47,003 bases of DNA from Puniceibacterium sp. IMCC21224 (GTDB taxonomy: Bacteria > Pseudomonadota > Alphaproteobacteria > Rhodobacterales > Rhodobacteraceae), in the NCBI RefSeq assembly GCF_001038505.1, contig NZ_LDPY01000008.1, forward strand, positions 1 through 47,003. Direction: 5' to 3'. Below are positions 17,291-26,208 of the stretch, in pieces. How positions within the stretch are numbered: the first letter of the stretch is position 1; the number at the start of each line of letters is the position of its first letter. A model generated the notes under the pieces. It made no database searches and had not been told where the DNA came from. It saw only the letters and a program-made list of their open reading frames with translations. The translations under genes were made by a program, and so were the position numbers.

Positions 17291-18241
17291 TCAGGCGGCA
17301 CAGTCAGCGGGCACCAGGGTGCCGTCAGGACGCACGTAGCGAGCCTCGACCTCCATGTCATAACCGGTCTCGCGCCGCGCCGCTGTCTTGATTCCGGTAA
17401 TCAGAGCCAGCACATCCTCTGCCCGTGCGCGTCCGGTGTTCACAATGAAATTCGCGTGCTCCGGCGACACCTGCGCATCGCCGATCCGCCGCCCCTTGAA
17501 ACCCAGCTTCTCGATGACCGCGCCCGGAGGGCCGTAATCGGCATACATGCCCGGATTTGAGACAAAGACCGACCCACAGTTCGGCGTATGATGCGGGAAC
17601 TTGCGCCGCCGGTTGCCCAAAATAGTCAGCATCACGCGCCGGATTGCCTCGCGCTCGCCCGCCTCGAGCGCGAGACCCGCCGACACCACGATCTCGTCGT
17701 TGCCCTGAAAGACAGAGCGGCGATACGCAAAGCCGCAGGCCTCCCTGTCCCGGCGGTACAGGGCGCCCGTGACATCGACGCTGTCGACATGGGTGATGTT
17801 TTCGCCGATGCCCCTGCGTAAACTGCCGCCATTCATGCACACCAGGCCGCCAAAGGTGCCCGGAATGCCGCAGATATGCTCGATCCCGCCGAGGCCTGCC
17901 TGCATCACGCGCCGCGCAAGACCCGGCACCCAGACGCCGGCCCCGGCAGTGATGTCCGTCCCCGTAACCTTAACCGCGCTCTTACCAAGGCTGTTCCCGA
18001 TCTGGAGCGCAACCGCCCGCAGGCCCGCATCCGCAAACAGCAGGTTGCTGGTGGCGCCGATCACCACGTTCGGCAGGCCCTGGGCAAGCAGGTACGCCCG
18101 CATGGCGCACAATTCCTCGACGCTGCGCGGGCGCAGTACGATGTCCGCAAGCCCACCGATCCGCCAGCGGCTGATCCGGGCCAGAGAAACATTCTGCATG
18201 GACGCCTCGGGAAAAGCGTCCAGCAGGGCATCCCGCGCCAT
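17291..18241 (-). CDS. MurB-like UDP-N-acetylenolpyruvoylglucosamine reductase (EPS-operon paralogue)
   Basis: A flavoenzyme of about 316 residues. MurB reduces UDP-GlcNAc-enolpyruvate with NADPH to UDP-N-acetylmuramic acid. Seen: the FAD-binding block NVVIGATSNLLF (about 59-69), GIPGTFGGLVCMNGG (125-139), YRRSVF (173-178), the proton-donor serine in PNCGSVF (Ser224), the type-II-like EHANFIVN (261-268) and a C-terminal acidic VEARYV (Glu299 as candidate catalytic Glu). These match the short, type II MurB form. It begins 13 bases after the MurA-like stop. Housekeeping murB normally lies in the division/cell-wall cluster, so this plasmid copy, sitting among glycosyltransferases, is best read as a supplier of UDP-MurNAc for the exopolysaccharide. 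A backup role in peptidoglycan is the alternative. Confidence 0.88.
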   Translation of the reverse strand: MARDALLDAFPEASMQNVSLARISRWRIGGLADIVLRPRSVEELCAMRAYLLAQGLPNVVIGATSNLLFADAGLRAVALQIGNSLGKSAVKVTGTDITAGAGVWVPGLARRVMQAGLGGIEHICGIPGTFGGLVCMNGGSLRRGIGENITHVDSVDVTGALYRRDREACGFAYRRSVFQGNDEIVVSAGLALEAGEREAIRRVMLTILGNRRRKFPHHTPNCGSVFVSNPGMYADYGPPGAVIEKLGFKGRRIGDAQVSPEHANFIVNTGRARAEDVLALITGIKTAARRETGYDMEVEARYVRPDGTLVPADCAA

Positions 18242-18254
18242 TTTAGGCAAGCCT

Positions 18255-19532
18255 TCAGCCAACACGCACCTTTGCCCCGAGCGATTCGAGCTTGGCCGCA
18301 AAATCCATGTACCCGCGCGAGATCTGCCAGGCATCGGTGATCGTCGTCTCGCCCGTCGCCGTCAGCCCGCACAGGGTCAGCGCCGCCCCCGCCCGCAGAT
18401 CCAGCGCCCGCACGCTGGCGCCATGCAGCCCGCCACCCGTGCCATGTATCTTGAGAAGGTCACCCGCGATCTCGTAGTCCACGCCCATGCGCGCCATTTC
18501 CACCGCATAGCCGTAACGCCCCGGAAAACGCAGGTCGATGATGCGCGATTCACCCCGCGCATGCGCCGCCCAGGCCGCCAAGATCGGCTGCACGTCCGAG
18601 TTGATGCCCGGATGCGGCCCGGTGCTGATCTCGATCGGATAGCAGGCCCCACCCCGAACAATCAGCGACTCCTCGCCGTGGTAAAGCCGCGCTCCGGCCG
18701 CCCGCAGATGGGTCAGCACCACCTCGAGGTCGCTGGTCGGGAACTCCGCAATCTCGACGTCGCCGCCGGTGATGACGGCTGCGGCCAGCCAGGTGACCGC
18801 CTCCATGTTGTCAGCAATGACCCGGTGGGTGACACCGTCCAGACCCTCAGACCCGGTGATCTCGATATGCTCCTGGCCGAACACCCGGATTTGCGCGCCC
18901 ATGCCCTGCAGCAGGGCAATCAGGTCCAGGATCTCGGGGCGGATGTGCGGATTCCAGATCCGCGTGACGCCCTTGGCCAGACAGCCGCACAGGATCGCGT
19001 TCTCGGTCGCCCCGGTCGAACGCATGGGCAACAGGATGTCTGCCCCCACGAGCCCCCCGGTCGGCGCCTCGGCACAGAGATAGTCGCCTTCCTCCCAAAC
19101 CCGCGCGCCAAGCCGCTCGAGCAGCATCACGTGCAGGTCGTACTTGCGCTCACCCAGCTTGCAGCCCCCCGGCAGGGGCACGGCGCCCGCGCCGGTGCGC
19201 GCGGTCAGCGCGCCCAAGATCAGCAATGTGTTGCGGATCGACCGCCCGTCCCAGACCAGCCGACTGGCCGGGGCCCTGCCCTCGGTGATGCGGATCTCCG
19301 AAGCCGAGACCGGTTCGGCCCGCTTGCCAAGCGCCTCGAGCATACGGACATGCACCTGCGCATCCAGCAGGCCGCTGGGATAGTTGGTCAGCGTCACCGG
19401 CCCCGCAGTCAGGAGGCTGGCCGCAAGCAGGCGCAGCGACGAATTCTTGGCACCGTTCAGCGTAACGCGACCCTCAAGGCGGGCGCGTGAGACGGTGAGC
19501 GTCGAAAGTTCAGGGGACGACATATCGTTCAT
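18255..19532 (-). CDS. MurA-like UDP-GlcNAc enolpyruvyl transferase (EPS-operon paralogue)
   Basis: An EPSP-synthase/MurA family enzyme of 425 residues. MurA transfers enolpyruvate from PEP to the 3-OH of UDP-GlcNAc. Seen: NGAKNSSLRLLAASLL with Lys29-Asn30, the active-site loop PGGCKLGERKYDLH with the catalytic Cys124 and Arg129 spaced as in E. coli MurA (Cys115/Arg120), and TGPHPGINSDVQPIL with Asp313 at the position of the E. coli general base. The Cys predicts fosfomycin sensitivity. The start at 19532 follows GGAG by eight bases; longer frames are unlikely. With the MurB-like gene directly after it, the pair forms a complete route from UDP-GlcNAc to UDP-MurNAc inside an EPS operon. It lies 156 bases after the Wzx gene. 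Confidence 0.9.
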   Translation of the reverse strand: MNDMSSPELSTLTVSRARLEGRVTLNGAKNSSLRLLAASLLTAGPVTLTNYPSGLLDAQVHVRMLEALGKRAEPVSASEIRITEGRAPASRLVWDGRSIRNTLLILGALTARTGAGAVPLPGGCKLGERKYDLHVMLLERLGARVWEEGDYLCAEAPTGGLVGADILLPMRSTGATENAILCGCLAKGVTRIWNPHIRPEILDLIALLQGMGAQIRVFGQEHIEITGSEGLDGVTHRVIADNMEAVTWLAAAVITGGDVEIAEFPTSDLEVVLTHLRAAGARLYHGEESLIVRGGACYPIEISTGPHPGINSDVQPILAAWAAHARGESRIIDLRFPGRYGYAVEMARMGVDYEIAGDLLKIHGTGGGLHGASVRALDLRAGAALTLCGLTATGETTITDAWQISRGYMDFAAKLESLGAKVRVG

Positions 19533-19688
19533 GCAGGCTACTCCGGAAAAGGACGGCGGACAGCCGTGGTGCTCTGCGGATCGCGCGCTGTCCATCCGCG
19601 CCCCGCCATATCCGACCCAAAGGCCGGTGTCGCCCCGGCGCGGCACCCGGCGGGCAGTGCGAGGCAAGGTTTCGACCGGACTGCCGCA

Positions 19689-20996
19689 TCATCGGGCAGT
19701 CCCGCGCCGGGTCAGGCTGGTGACGTACAGCGTGATGACCAGGTAAAAGACCGCCATGAGCCAGGAATAGATCCGGACATAAGTCTCGACCGGCAGGCCG
19801 AATCGCCGCACGGACCAGAACAGGACCAGCAGCAGCGCGGTCCGGATCACGTTGATTACTAGAAAACTGCCCTGCCGGTTGAACACGTTCAGCAGCTGCA
19901 TCAACGGGCTCGAGGTGAACTGCGGCAGCATGTAGACCGCCAGCATCGCCGCGAATGCTCCCGCCATCTCCCATTGGGCACCAAAGGCGAAGGCGAACAG
20001 ATCCGGCCCAAAGAGGATCAGCACGACCGTCGGCACCGCTCCGATGGCCAGCAGGCGCAGCTGCACCTTTCGCGTCAGTACAAATATCTCAGCCGGACGG
20101 GCACGACCAATATGGGCGACCTCGGCATAGAACGCCTTGCCGATGGACTGGCCGATCAGGTTGACCGGCAGCGCCAGCGTCATCAGCGCCAGCCCCATCT
20201 GCCCCGACACCGATGCGCCGTAAAGGCCCGCGGTGAACAGCAGCGGCATCTGCATGGCAAAAATCAGCAGGAATTGCGACGGCAGCCGCAAGGTGGGATA
20301 AGAGATGTAGTAGCGCGCCACGAACCACAGCCGCGTCCAGGAAAACCCGGTCGGGATGCGAGCAAAATCAGCACGGTAGGCGGTAAAAAAGCCCACCACG
20401 CCGCTGCTTTGCGACGCGAGCTGCCCCAGCAGCAGGCCGAAGGGCCTGAGCCCCAGCAACCCCAGCCCCACCTTCAGCGTCTCGCCGATGGCCGTGGCCA
20501 GCACCCCGCGCGACGCCAACAGGGCATAGCCGCGCTTGCGCGTGACCCAGCCGCCCAGGATTTCCGACAGGCCGGCCGTGACGATGCCCAGCACCACCAC
20601 CCCCCACCAAGACACCAGCACTCCGGCCGACAGCAGCCCGAACAGCGCCTCGCCGAACAACGCAAAGCCCAGCGTCATGACCCCCGCGAACGCGATCAGC
20701 AGCAGCAGCGACAGGGTAAGAACGTCCAGCGCCACCCGATCGGTGCGGGGCAGGGGGATCGCCACCACGTAACGCAGGGTCATCACCGGCAGCATCATCT
20801 GCACGATCGCCGTGTAGATGGCGAGGATGCCGTAATCCTCGGGGGTGTAAAGCCGGGTCAGGATCGGCACGGTCAATAGCCCCAGCGTCCGGCCCAGAAC
20901 GCTGCCGAAGACCAGCGTGACCATGCCGCGGAACATCGAATCGCTTGTCGCCTCACCAGCCCAGAACCGCGGTCGCCACCGGGTCCAGCGGGTCAT
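19689..20996 (-). CDS. Wzx-type polysaccharide flippase
   Basis: A multi-pass inner-membrane protein of about 435 residues of the MOP/polysaccharide transporter group that flips lipid-linked repeat units to the periplasm. Seen: about a dozen hydrophobic segments, the family opening SMFRGMVTLVFGSVLGRTLGLLTVPILTRLYTPEDYGILAIY, and a later YYISYPTLRLPSQFLLIFAMQ segment. The start at 20996 overlaps the preceding GT4 stop (TGATG), indicating translational coupling; a long N-terminal extension in the same frame is not credible as protein. A second, unrelated-looking flippase is at 38721-40124. Confidence 0.92.
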   Translation of the reverse strand: MTRWTRWRPRFWAGEATSDSMFRGMVTLVFGSVLGRTLGLLTVPILTRLYTPEDYGILAIYTAIVQMMLPVMTLRYVVAIPLPRTDRVALDVLTLSLLLLIAFAGVMTLGFALFGEALFGLLSAGVLVSWWGVVVLGIVTAGLSEILGGWVTRKRGYALLASRGVLATAIGETLKVGLGLLGLRPFGLLLGQLASQSSGVVGFFTAYRADFARIPTGFSWTRLWFVARYYISYPTLRLPSQFLLIFAMQMPLLFTAGLYGASVSGQMGLALMTLALPVNLIGQSIGKAFYAEVAHIGRARPAEIFVLTRKVQLRLLAIGAVPTVVLILFGPDLFAFAFGAQWEMAGAFAAMLAVYMLPQFTSSPLMQLLNVFNRQGSFLVINVIRTALLLVLFWSVRRFGLPVETYVRIYSWLMAVFYLVITLYVTSLTRRGTAR

Positions 20997-22132
20997 CAGC
21001 CCTGTACCCGGGTCTGCACGGAGACGCCGATCAGCCTGGCCACCGCCTCGGCAAAGCGCGCCACGTCGCCCTGCGGGGCGCTGTCGGCGCTGGCCTGCGC
21101 GAACTCCGCCCAAAGCGCGGCATCCCCGGCCAGGCGGGTCATGAACCAGGCCATGCCTTCGGGGTTGTCCGGCTCGACCACGAAACCGTTGCGCCCCGAA
21201 CGCACCAGCCGATCGCGCGCGCCGCAGTTGTCCGACAGGATCACCGGCACGCCCATCGCCTGCGCCTCGATCACCACATTTCCGAACTGTTCCTCGACCG
21301 ATGGCAGCAGCAGGCACAGCGTCTGCCCCAGCACCCCGGCGATCACATCGCTTTGCAGGAAACCGCGAAACACTACCTGCCCGCCGATGCCGAGGCTGTC
21401 GGCGAGGGCGCGCAGTTCACCCTCGAGCGGACCTGAGCCGCAAAGATGCAGCGCCCGGGGGGCCGGATCCTGCGCGGCATAGAGCGCATAAGCCCGCAGC
21501 GCCATCGCCAGGTTCTTTTTCGGTACGAAGCGGGCGACCACGGTGAAATGCCGCGCGCCAAAGGCAGTGCCGCCCGGGGCAGGGGGCACGCCTGCGGCGG
21601 CACGGATACGCGCCAGCGACAGGGTGTTGTATTCCACCGTCACGCGGTCTTCCGGCAACCCCAGAAAGCGCATGTAGTCCCGCGCCCGAATACCCGAGGA
21701 AATGCCGCCCCGGTAGGGTAGATAGAACAGCCGCTTGAACCTCTCGCGCCACAACACGCGGGCGTAATCGTCGAACTTGGAGCAGCCCATGACGTAGCAG
21801 CGCCCCCCGGTCAGCCGCAGGGCCAGCGCCGCCATCAGGATCTCGGGACGTTCGTAGTTGCAAAAGAACACGTGCCGCGCCCCGGCCTTGCGCAGGGCGC
21901 GCAGGATCGCGCGCGCCTTGCTCAGGACGCCCGCACTGCGCCCGGTGCCGGGATGCAGGATGATCTTGTAAAACCCCTCTGCCGACTGCGCATCCCAGTC
22001 GTAGGTGTCGCTGCTGGCAAACTGCTCGATCCCGATGACCCGGTACTGCGTCCCCAGTGCCGCCTGCACCGCGGCGCAGCGGTCGTCGTGCATCGGGCCA
22101 AAATTGTCCCAGACAAAGGCAACTCCGGTCAT
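20996..22132 (-). CDS. glycosyltransferase family 4
   Basis: A GT-B glycosyltransferase of 378 residues. Seen: the N-terminal VAFVWDNFGPMHDDRC, the donor-domain block FTVVARFVPKKNLAMALRAY, LHLCGSGPLEGEL, and the E-x7-E motif EQFGNVVIEAQAMGVPVILSDNCG. Probably adds one sugar of the repeat unit. Its start overlaps the stop of the preceding GT4 by four bases (ATGA), and its stop overlaps the Wzx start, so it is tightly coupled in the operon. Confidence 0.92.
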   Translation of the reverse strand: MTGVAFVWDNFGPMHDDRCAAVQAALGTQYRVIGIEQFASSDTYDWDAQSAEGFYKIILHPGTGRSAGVLSKARAILRALRKAGARHVFFCNYERPEILMAALALRLTGGRCYVMGCSKFDDYARVLWRERFKRLFYLPYRGGISSGIRARDYMRFLGLPEDRVTVEYNTLSLARIRAAAGVPPAPGGTAFGARHFTVVARFVPKKNLAMALRAYALYAAQDPAPRALHLCGSGPLEGELRALADSLGIGGQVVFRGFLQSDVIAGVLGQTLCLLLPSVEEQFGNVVIEAQAMGVPVILSDNCGARDRLVRSGRNGFVVEPDNPEGMAWFMTRLAGDAALWAEFAQASADSAPQGDVARFAEAVARLIGVSVQTRVQG

Positions 22133-23190
22133 GTCACGTCGCCCGCGAACAGCTGTGACAGCGCCGCCGCCCCCTGGACGGTCTCGTCAGCATGGCGGGC
22201 GCGGGCGCGGGCGCGCAGGGCGGCCCTCTCGTCCGGATCCAGCGCCAGCAGGCGACGGATCTGCACCACCGCAGCGGCGGCGAAATCCGCATCGCGCGGC
22301 AGCACCGCAAGGCAGTCGCCCACCTGATCGCGGATCGCTCCCCGGTCGAAGGCGATAACCGGCACCCCAGCGGCAAAGGCTTCGTAGATCACCGTAGGCT
22401 GCGCCTCGTAACGGTAGCGCGTGGGAAACAGAAACAGATCGAGACTCTGAAAGAACTCTTTTTTTTCAGATCCATAGAGCGGACCATGCGCAATGACGAA
22501 CCCGTCCGCCACGGACCTGTCGATCACCTCGGCATCGGCGAGGTGCGGGGCCGGCCCCGCCAGGACCATGTCAACCTCCAGCCCCTCGGCCCGCACCAGC
22601 GCGGCCGTTTCGAGGAAATCGGTCAATCCCTTTTCGGGGGCAAGATTCGACAGCAGTCCCACGCTCAGCCGCCGCGCAACAGGCGCCTGCGGCGGCCAGG
22701 GCGGCACGAAAATCGCATTGGCCACCACCGACCCGTCCTGCCCCGCACCATAGCGGGCGGCAAAAGCCGCACGCATCGACGGTGCCAGGAACACGTGCCG
22801 CAACGGCGTCCCGCCCAAACGGCAGATCAGCGCCATCACCCGCGATGATGCGTCGATATACCCATAGGAGTGGTGGTGCAGCACCACGCGCAACCCCGAC
22901 AGCCGCGCCACGCCAACCAGGGCAGCGGTATAGATCAACCCTAGCCCACCGTTGCACCCGATCGACACGACGCGGTGCCCGCAAAATCGATGCGCCAGGA
23001 TCACAGCGGCGGCACGCAGGTAGTTGACCGCCTGCAGCAGGTGCCGCGCCAAACCAGTCGCATCCGCCGACGTATCCACCCGCCGCACCTCGGCAAAGTC
23101 CGTCAAATGCAGGGCGAGCGCCTCTGTCATGGCAGAGAAGCCATGCACTGGTGGTGGAAAGGGCCCCACGATCAGTACCCGCCCGCTCAT
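22129..23190 (-). CDS. glycosyltransferase family 4
   Basis: A GT-B glycosyltransferase of 353 residues. Seen: RVLIVGPFPPPVHGFSAMTEAL at the N-terminus, VGLLSNLAPEKGLTDFLETA at the start of the donor domain, and a C-terminal YEAQPTVIYEAFAAGVPVIAFDRG with the E-x7-E arrangement. Probably acts on the cytoplasmic face in repeat-unit assembly. It overlaps both neighbours by four bases (ATGA), the acetyltransferase upstream and the GT4 downstream. Confidence 0.92.
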   Translation of the reverse strand: MSGRVLIVGPFPPPVHGFSAMTEALALHLTDFAEVRRVDTSADATGLARHLLQAVNYLRAAAVILAHRFCGHRVVSIGCNGGLGLIYTAALVGVARLSGLRVVLHHHSYGYIDASSRVMALICRLGGTPLRHVFLAPSMRAAFAARYGAGQDGSVVANAIFVPPWPPQAPVARRLSVGLLSNLAPEKGLTDFLETAALVRAEGLEVDMVLAGPAPHLADAEVIDRSVADGFVIAHGPLYGSEKKEFFQSLDLFLFPTRYRYEAQPTVIYEAFAAGVPVIAFDRGAIRDQVGDCLAVLPRDADFAAAAVVQIRRLLALDPDERAALRARARARHADETVQGAAALSQLFAGDVT

Positions 23191-23735
23191 GGCACTATAC
23201 GCGGACGTATGGGACGCGCGGGCTGGCCTGCATGCACCATACCCGCCGCCATGTCATGCAACACGACCGACCGCGCCCCGGCCACGGCACCGCGCCTCAC
23301 GGTGACTCCGGGGGCAACAAAGGTCCCCGCCGCAAGCCAGCTTTCGTCCTCGACTGTGATGGCGCCACAAGCATAACCAAAGGCCGGATCGGTCATGTCA
23401 TGCGATCCGGTGCACAGATAGCAGTCCTGCGAAATACAGACATTGCTGCCAATCTCGATCCGCTCAAGACTGTAAAGCTCTGCCCGATCACCGATCCAGC
23501 TGTTGTCGCCGATCGTGACCTTCCAGGGGTAGGTGACGCGGGCCGATTGGCGAATCATCACGCCGTCTCCGATTTGCGCACCAAAAAGGCGCAGCCAGAA
23601 AACCCGCCAGGCATAACAAGGCTGAGGCGAGGGGCGAATTAGACAGGCCTGCACGATCCACCACACCTGGGTGAACAGCGCCGAGCGGCCCCGGAACCCC
23701 GGCGGCACCCGGAAATCTGACAGGCGCTGCACCAT
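23187..23735 (-). CDS. WcaF-like hexapeptide acetyltransferase
   Basis: A left-handed beta-helix acyltransferase of about 182 residues resembling the WcaF group of colanic-acid acetyltransferases. Seen: an N-terminal helical lead (WWIVQACLIRPSPQPCYAWR), then hexapeptide-type repeats (IGDGVMIRQSARVTYPWKVTIGDNSWIGDRAELYSLERIEIGSNVCISQ in overview), the catalytic-type His in CTGSHDMTDP, and a final AGQPARPIRPR. It probably adds an acetyl group to a sugar of the exopolysaccharide. A much longer open frame (to 25301) runs antisense-frame through the neighbours and is not real. The start at 23735 overlaps the Wzy stop (TGATG) and the stop overlaps the next GT4 start. Confidence 0.9.
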   Translation of the reverse strand: MVQRLSDFRVPPGFRGRSALFTQVWWIVQACLIRPSPQPCYAWRVFWLRLFGAQIGDGVMIRQSARVTYPWKVTIGDNSWIGDRAELYSLERIEIGSNVCISQDCYLCTGSHDMTDPAFGYACGAITVEDESWLAAGTFVAPGVTVRRGAVAGARSVVLHDMAAGMVHAGQPARPIRPRIVP

Positions 23736-24991
23736 CAGACCGCCCCGTACTGCGCGCGGCCGGGCAACGAGGGTTCGACAGGAACCGGACCCGAACGGAG
23801 CGCCCGCCCAGACACCAGCGCGCCCGCGATCCCCGCGATCAGGAAGATCTGCTTGGCGGCTGCCAGGTAGAACGAGATCTGATGATGCGCAAGACCGGTG
23901 AGGATGATGGCAAAGAGCATGGTGGCAAAGACATCCTCGCCCTGCCACTGCAACCGCCGCGCGCCCATCAGGGCGATCCCCAGCAAGGTCAGGAACAACA
24001 AGAGACCCACCCCCCCGAAGTCGGCCCAGATCTCGAGAAAGATGTTGTGCGGATAGCCAAGGCCCGTCTCGGTCGCGAAGGCCGAGATGCCGTTGCCCAG
24101 CAGCGGCGCCTCTCCAATCATGCCCCATGCGGCCCGGTAGCGCATGTACCGCCCGAGCGAGGAGTTGTCCGTCACGCTGCCGTAGCTTTCGAAGTTGAAG
24201 AGTCGGCTGTTGGCCAGTGCGCCCCAATCGACCATCACCACTGCAGCCCCAAGGGCCAGGATCAGGATCGACAGGGTCGGCCAGCGCAGCCGCCGAACGA
24301 AACTGAACCGTCCGTTGAGTATGGTAAAGAACATCAGCCCGATCAAGATGCCCATTAGCGCGCCGCGCGTACCAGTCAGCCGGATCGCCACCAGACACAT
24401 GGCGATGCTCAGGATCGCGAACAGCCGCACGCTCAGCCGTTCGCCCCGCGGCCAGACGAACAGCGCGAGTGCGGCAATGAAGGTGGTGACAAAAGACTGG
24501 GTCAGCCCGACCGCGATGTTGCTGTTGCCGTCGAGCGCGATCCGACCGTTGATCAGCTCGCCTCGCAGGGCCAGAAACGGCGTCACTATAAGCCCCAGCA
24601 CGCAAAGCGTCACAGCCATCTCCCGCAGCCGTGTCCTGTCGTCGCCCAGCGAGAACACCAGCCGCGCCATGACATAAAGCCCGAAGGCAGACAGCGCGAG
24701 CGTGCGTGCAGCAGCGACCGCCGCCGTCTGGTCCGGCGCCCAAAGCAGGGAGATGCAACACCACAGGATGAAGATCGTGAATGCGATGTCCAGATGGGTC
24801 AGCAGCACCCGCTTGCGCGCGGCCACGTGCAACAGGATGGCGATGCCCGCTGCCGCCACGGTATAGATCGTCGTGACCGATATGCCGCTCAGGACCGTGA
24901 CCGGATAGCCGTAAAAGATACCGGCAATCAGCACACCCGGCCAACGCAGCCCCAGAAGCAGGGTCGCCATCAGGCAGAGCAGGGGGATCAT
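23735..24991 (-). CDS. Wzy/O-antigen ligase-like polymerase
   Basis: A multi-pass membrane protein of 418 residues of the Wzy/WaaL type that joins repeat units in the periplasm. Seen: about ten to twelve hydrophobic segments, a large periplasmic loop with GSVTDNSSLGRYMRYRAAWGMI followed by PLLGNGISAFATETGLGYPHNIFLEIWADFGGVGLLLF, the typical Wzy_C signature. Its start overlaps the stop of the first operon gene by four bases. Distinguishing polymerase from ligase is not possible by sequence alone; the pairing with Wzx and a chain-length protein favours polymerase. Confidence 0.9.
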   Translation of the reverse strand: MIPLLCLMATLLLGLRWPGVLIAGIFYGYPVTVLSGISVTTIYTVAAAGIAILLHVAARKRVLLTHLDIAFTIFILWCCISLLWAPDQTAAVAAARTLALSAFGLYVMARLVFSLGDDRTRLREMAVTLCVLGLIVTPFLALRGELINGRIALDGNSNIAVGLTQSFVTTFIAALALFVWPRGERLSVRLFAILSIAMCLVAIRLTGTRGALMGILIGLMFFTILNGRFSFVRRLRWPTLSILILALGAAVVMVDWGALANSRLFNFESYGSVTDNSSLGRYMRYRAAWGMIGEAPLLGNGISAFATETGLGYPHNIFLEIWADFGGVGLLLFLTLLGIALMGARRLQWQGEDVFATMLFAIILTGLAHHQISFYLAAAKQIFLIAGIAGALVSGRALRSGPVPVEPSLPGRAQYGAV

Positions 24992-26208
24992 GGCGCCCGC
25001 CCCGCGGCCGCCAGCCGGTCGAAGATAGTCTCGAACCGGGCCGCGACCATCGACAGGTCGAAATGCGTCTCGGCATAGGCCCGCCCGGCCCGGCCGGCGG
25101 CGGCGCTGCGGGCCGGATCCGCAGCATAGGCGCGGGCGGCGGCAACAAAGCCGTCGATGTCCTCGGGGGCGACCACCGTGCCGGCACCCGTTTCCTGCAG
25201 GATGCGCGCGGCCAGGTTGCTGTCAGGCGCGGCCAGCACCACGGGCCGCCCGGCGCAGAGGTAGGACAGCATCTTTGAGGGTACCGAAAAGGCGCCGGCA
25301 TCCCGCTCGATCACCACCAGCAGCACATCCGCCGCGCCCAGCACATCCGGCAGCGCGTCGAACGGCTGAAGCGGTAGCAGCCGCAACGCGGGCAGCGCCT
25401 CGGCCTGTGCCGCCAGCCGGTCCGCCCCGACACCGGCGCTGACCACGACGACCGTCTCGCTGGGGGCAGCGGTGCGGGCCAGCGCCGCCAGAAGCTCAGG
25501 ATTATGCTTGAGTGCCAGCGTGCCGGAATACAGGAACCGCGTCCCCGCCTCCAGCCCCTGCCGGGCGGTCCAGGCATTGTCGTGGTCGCACTGCGGGATC
25601 TGGTCGAGCGCGCCCCAGTTCGGGATCACCGACACCCGGTCGCGCGGAATGCCCCAGGCATCGGTCTGCGCGCAGAAGGCGTCCGTGATATGGATAACAT
25701 GAGCGGCGCAGCGCATCTGGGACCGTTCGAGATGCGTGTACCAGGCCCCGACGAAACGCCCAAGCACCGGCACCTTGCGCGCCAGAATGCGCGCGGCGGC
25801 GATCGAATAGAAATCCTGGCACCAGTAGACGAACTGCGCCCCGGTCCGCGTGCAGGCGCGCACCAAGTCAGACTGGCTTTCGGTCGGCGTGTTGCCCGAC
25901 AGCACGATGTCGGGGCGCAGTTCCTCGATCAGCGCAGCGCAGCGGCGGCCGTATTCCAGGTCACCCCGGCGCCGGGCGCGAAAGTCGCTCTTGGAATAAG
26001 CGCTGTCGATGGCGATGGGGCGAAAGCTCAGCTCTTCGGGATCGCCGGGTTCGGACTTGTTGCGCCCCTTGGGGCCCTCGTCAGCGGCAAAGAAGGCATG
26101 CGTCACCCGGTGCCCCCGTGCCGCCAGCCCACGAGAGAGTTCCGCCGTGAAAGGATGGCCGGCATAATCGTGCACCAGGATGTGACGGCGAAAGGAGGAG
26201 GGCGTCAT
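24988..26208 (-). CDS. glycosyltransferase family 4 (WcaI-like)
   Basis: A GT-B glycosyltransferase of about 406 residues and first gene of the ten-gene minus-strand operon. Seen: HILVHDYAGHPFTAELSRGLAARGH at the N-terminus, a linker FVYWCQDFYSIA, the donor region RFLYSGTLALKHNPELLAAL, and a C-terminal FSVPSKMLSYLCAGRPVVLA of the kind seen in WcaI-type colanic-acid transferases. The ATG at 26208 follows GGGAG by eight bases; a TTG at 26223 is a poorer start. Its promoter should lie in the divergent region upstream. Confidence 0.9.
   Translation of the reverse strand: MTPSSFRRHILVHDYAGHPFTAELSRGLAARGHRVTHAFFAADEGPKGRNKSEPGDPEELSFRPIAIDSAYSKSDFRARRRGDLEYGRRCAALIEELRPDIVLSGNTPTESQSDLVRACTRTGAQFVYWCQDFYSIAAARILARKVPVLGRFVGAWYTHLERSQMRCAAHVIHITDAFCAQTDAWGIPRDRVSVIPNWGALDQIPQCDHDNAWTARQGLEAGTRFLYSGTLALKHNPELLAALARTAAPSETVVVVSAGVGADRLAAQAEALPALRLLPLQPFDALPDVLGAADVLLVVIERDAGAFSVPSKMLSYLCAGRPVVLAAPDSNLAARILQETGAGTVVAPEDIDGFVAAARAYAADPARSAAAGRAGRAYAETHFDLSMVAARFETIFDRLAAAGRAP

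Noticed and set aside
23187..25301. 704-residue minus-strand open frame
   Set aside because: Only its last ~182 codons encode a recognisable protein (the WcaF-like acetyltransferase). The upstream part is a frame shadow of the Wzy and GT4 genes, and the acetyltransferase has its own start overlapping the Wzy stop.
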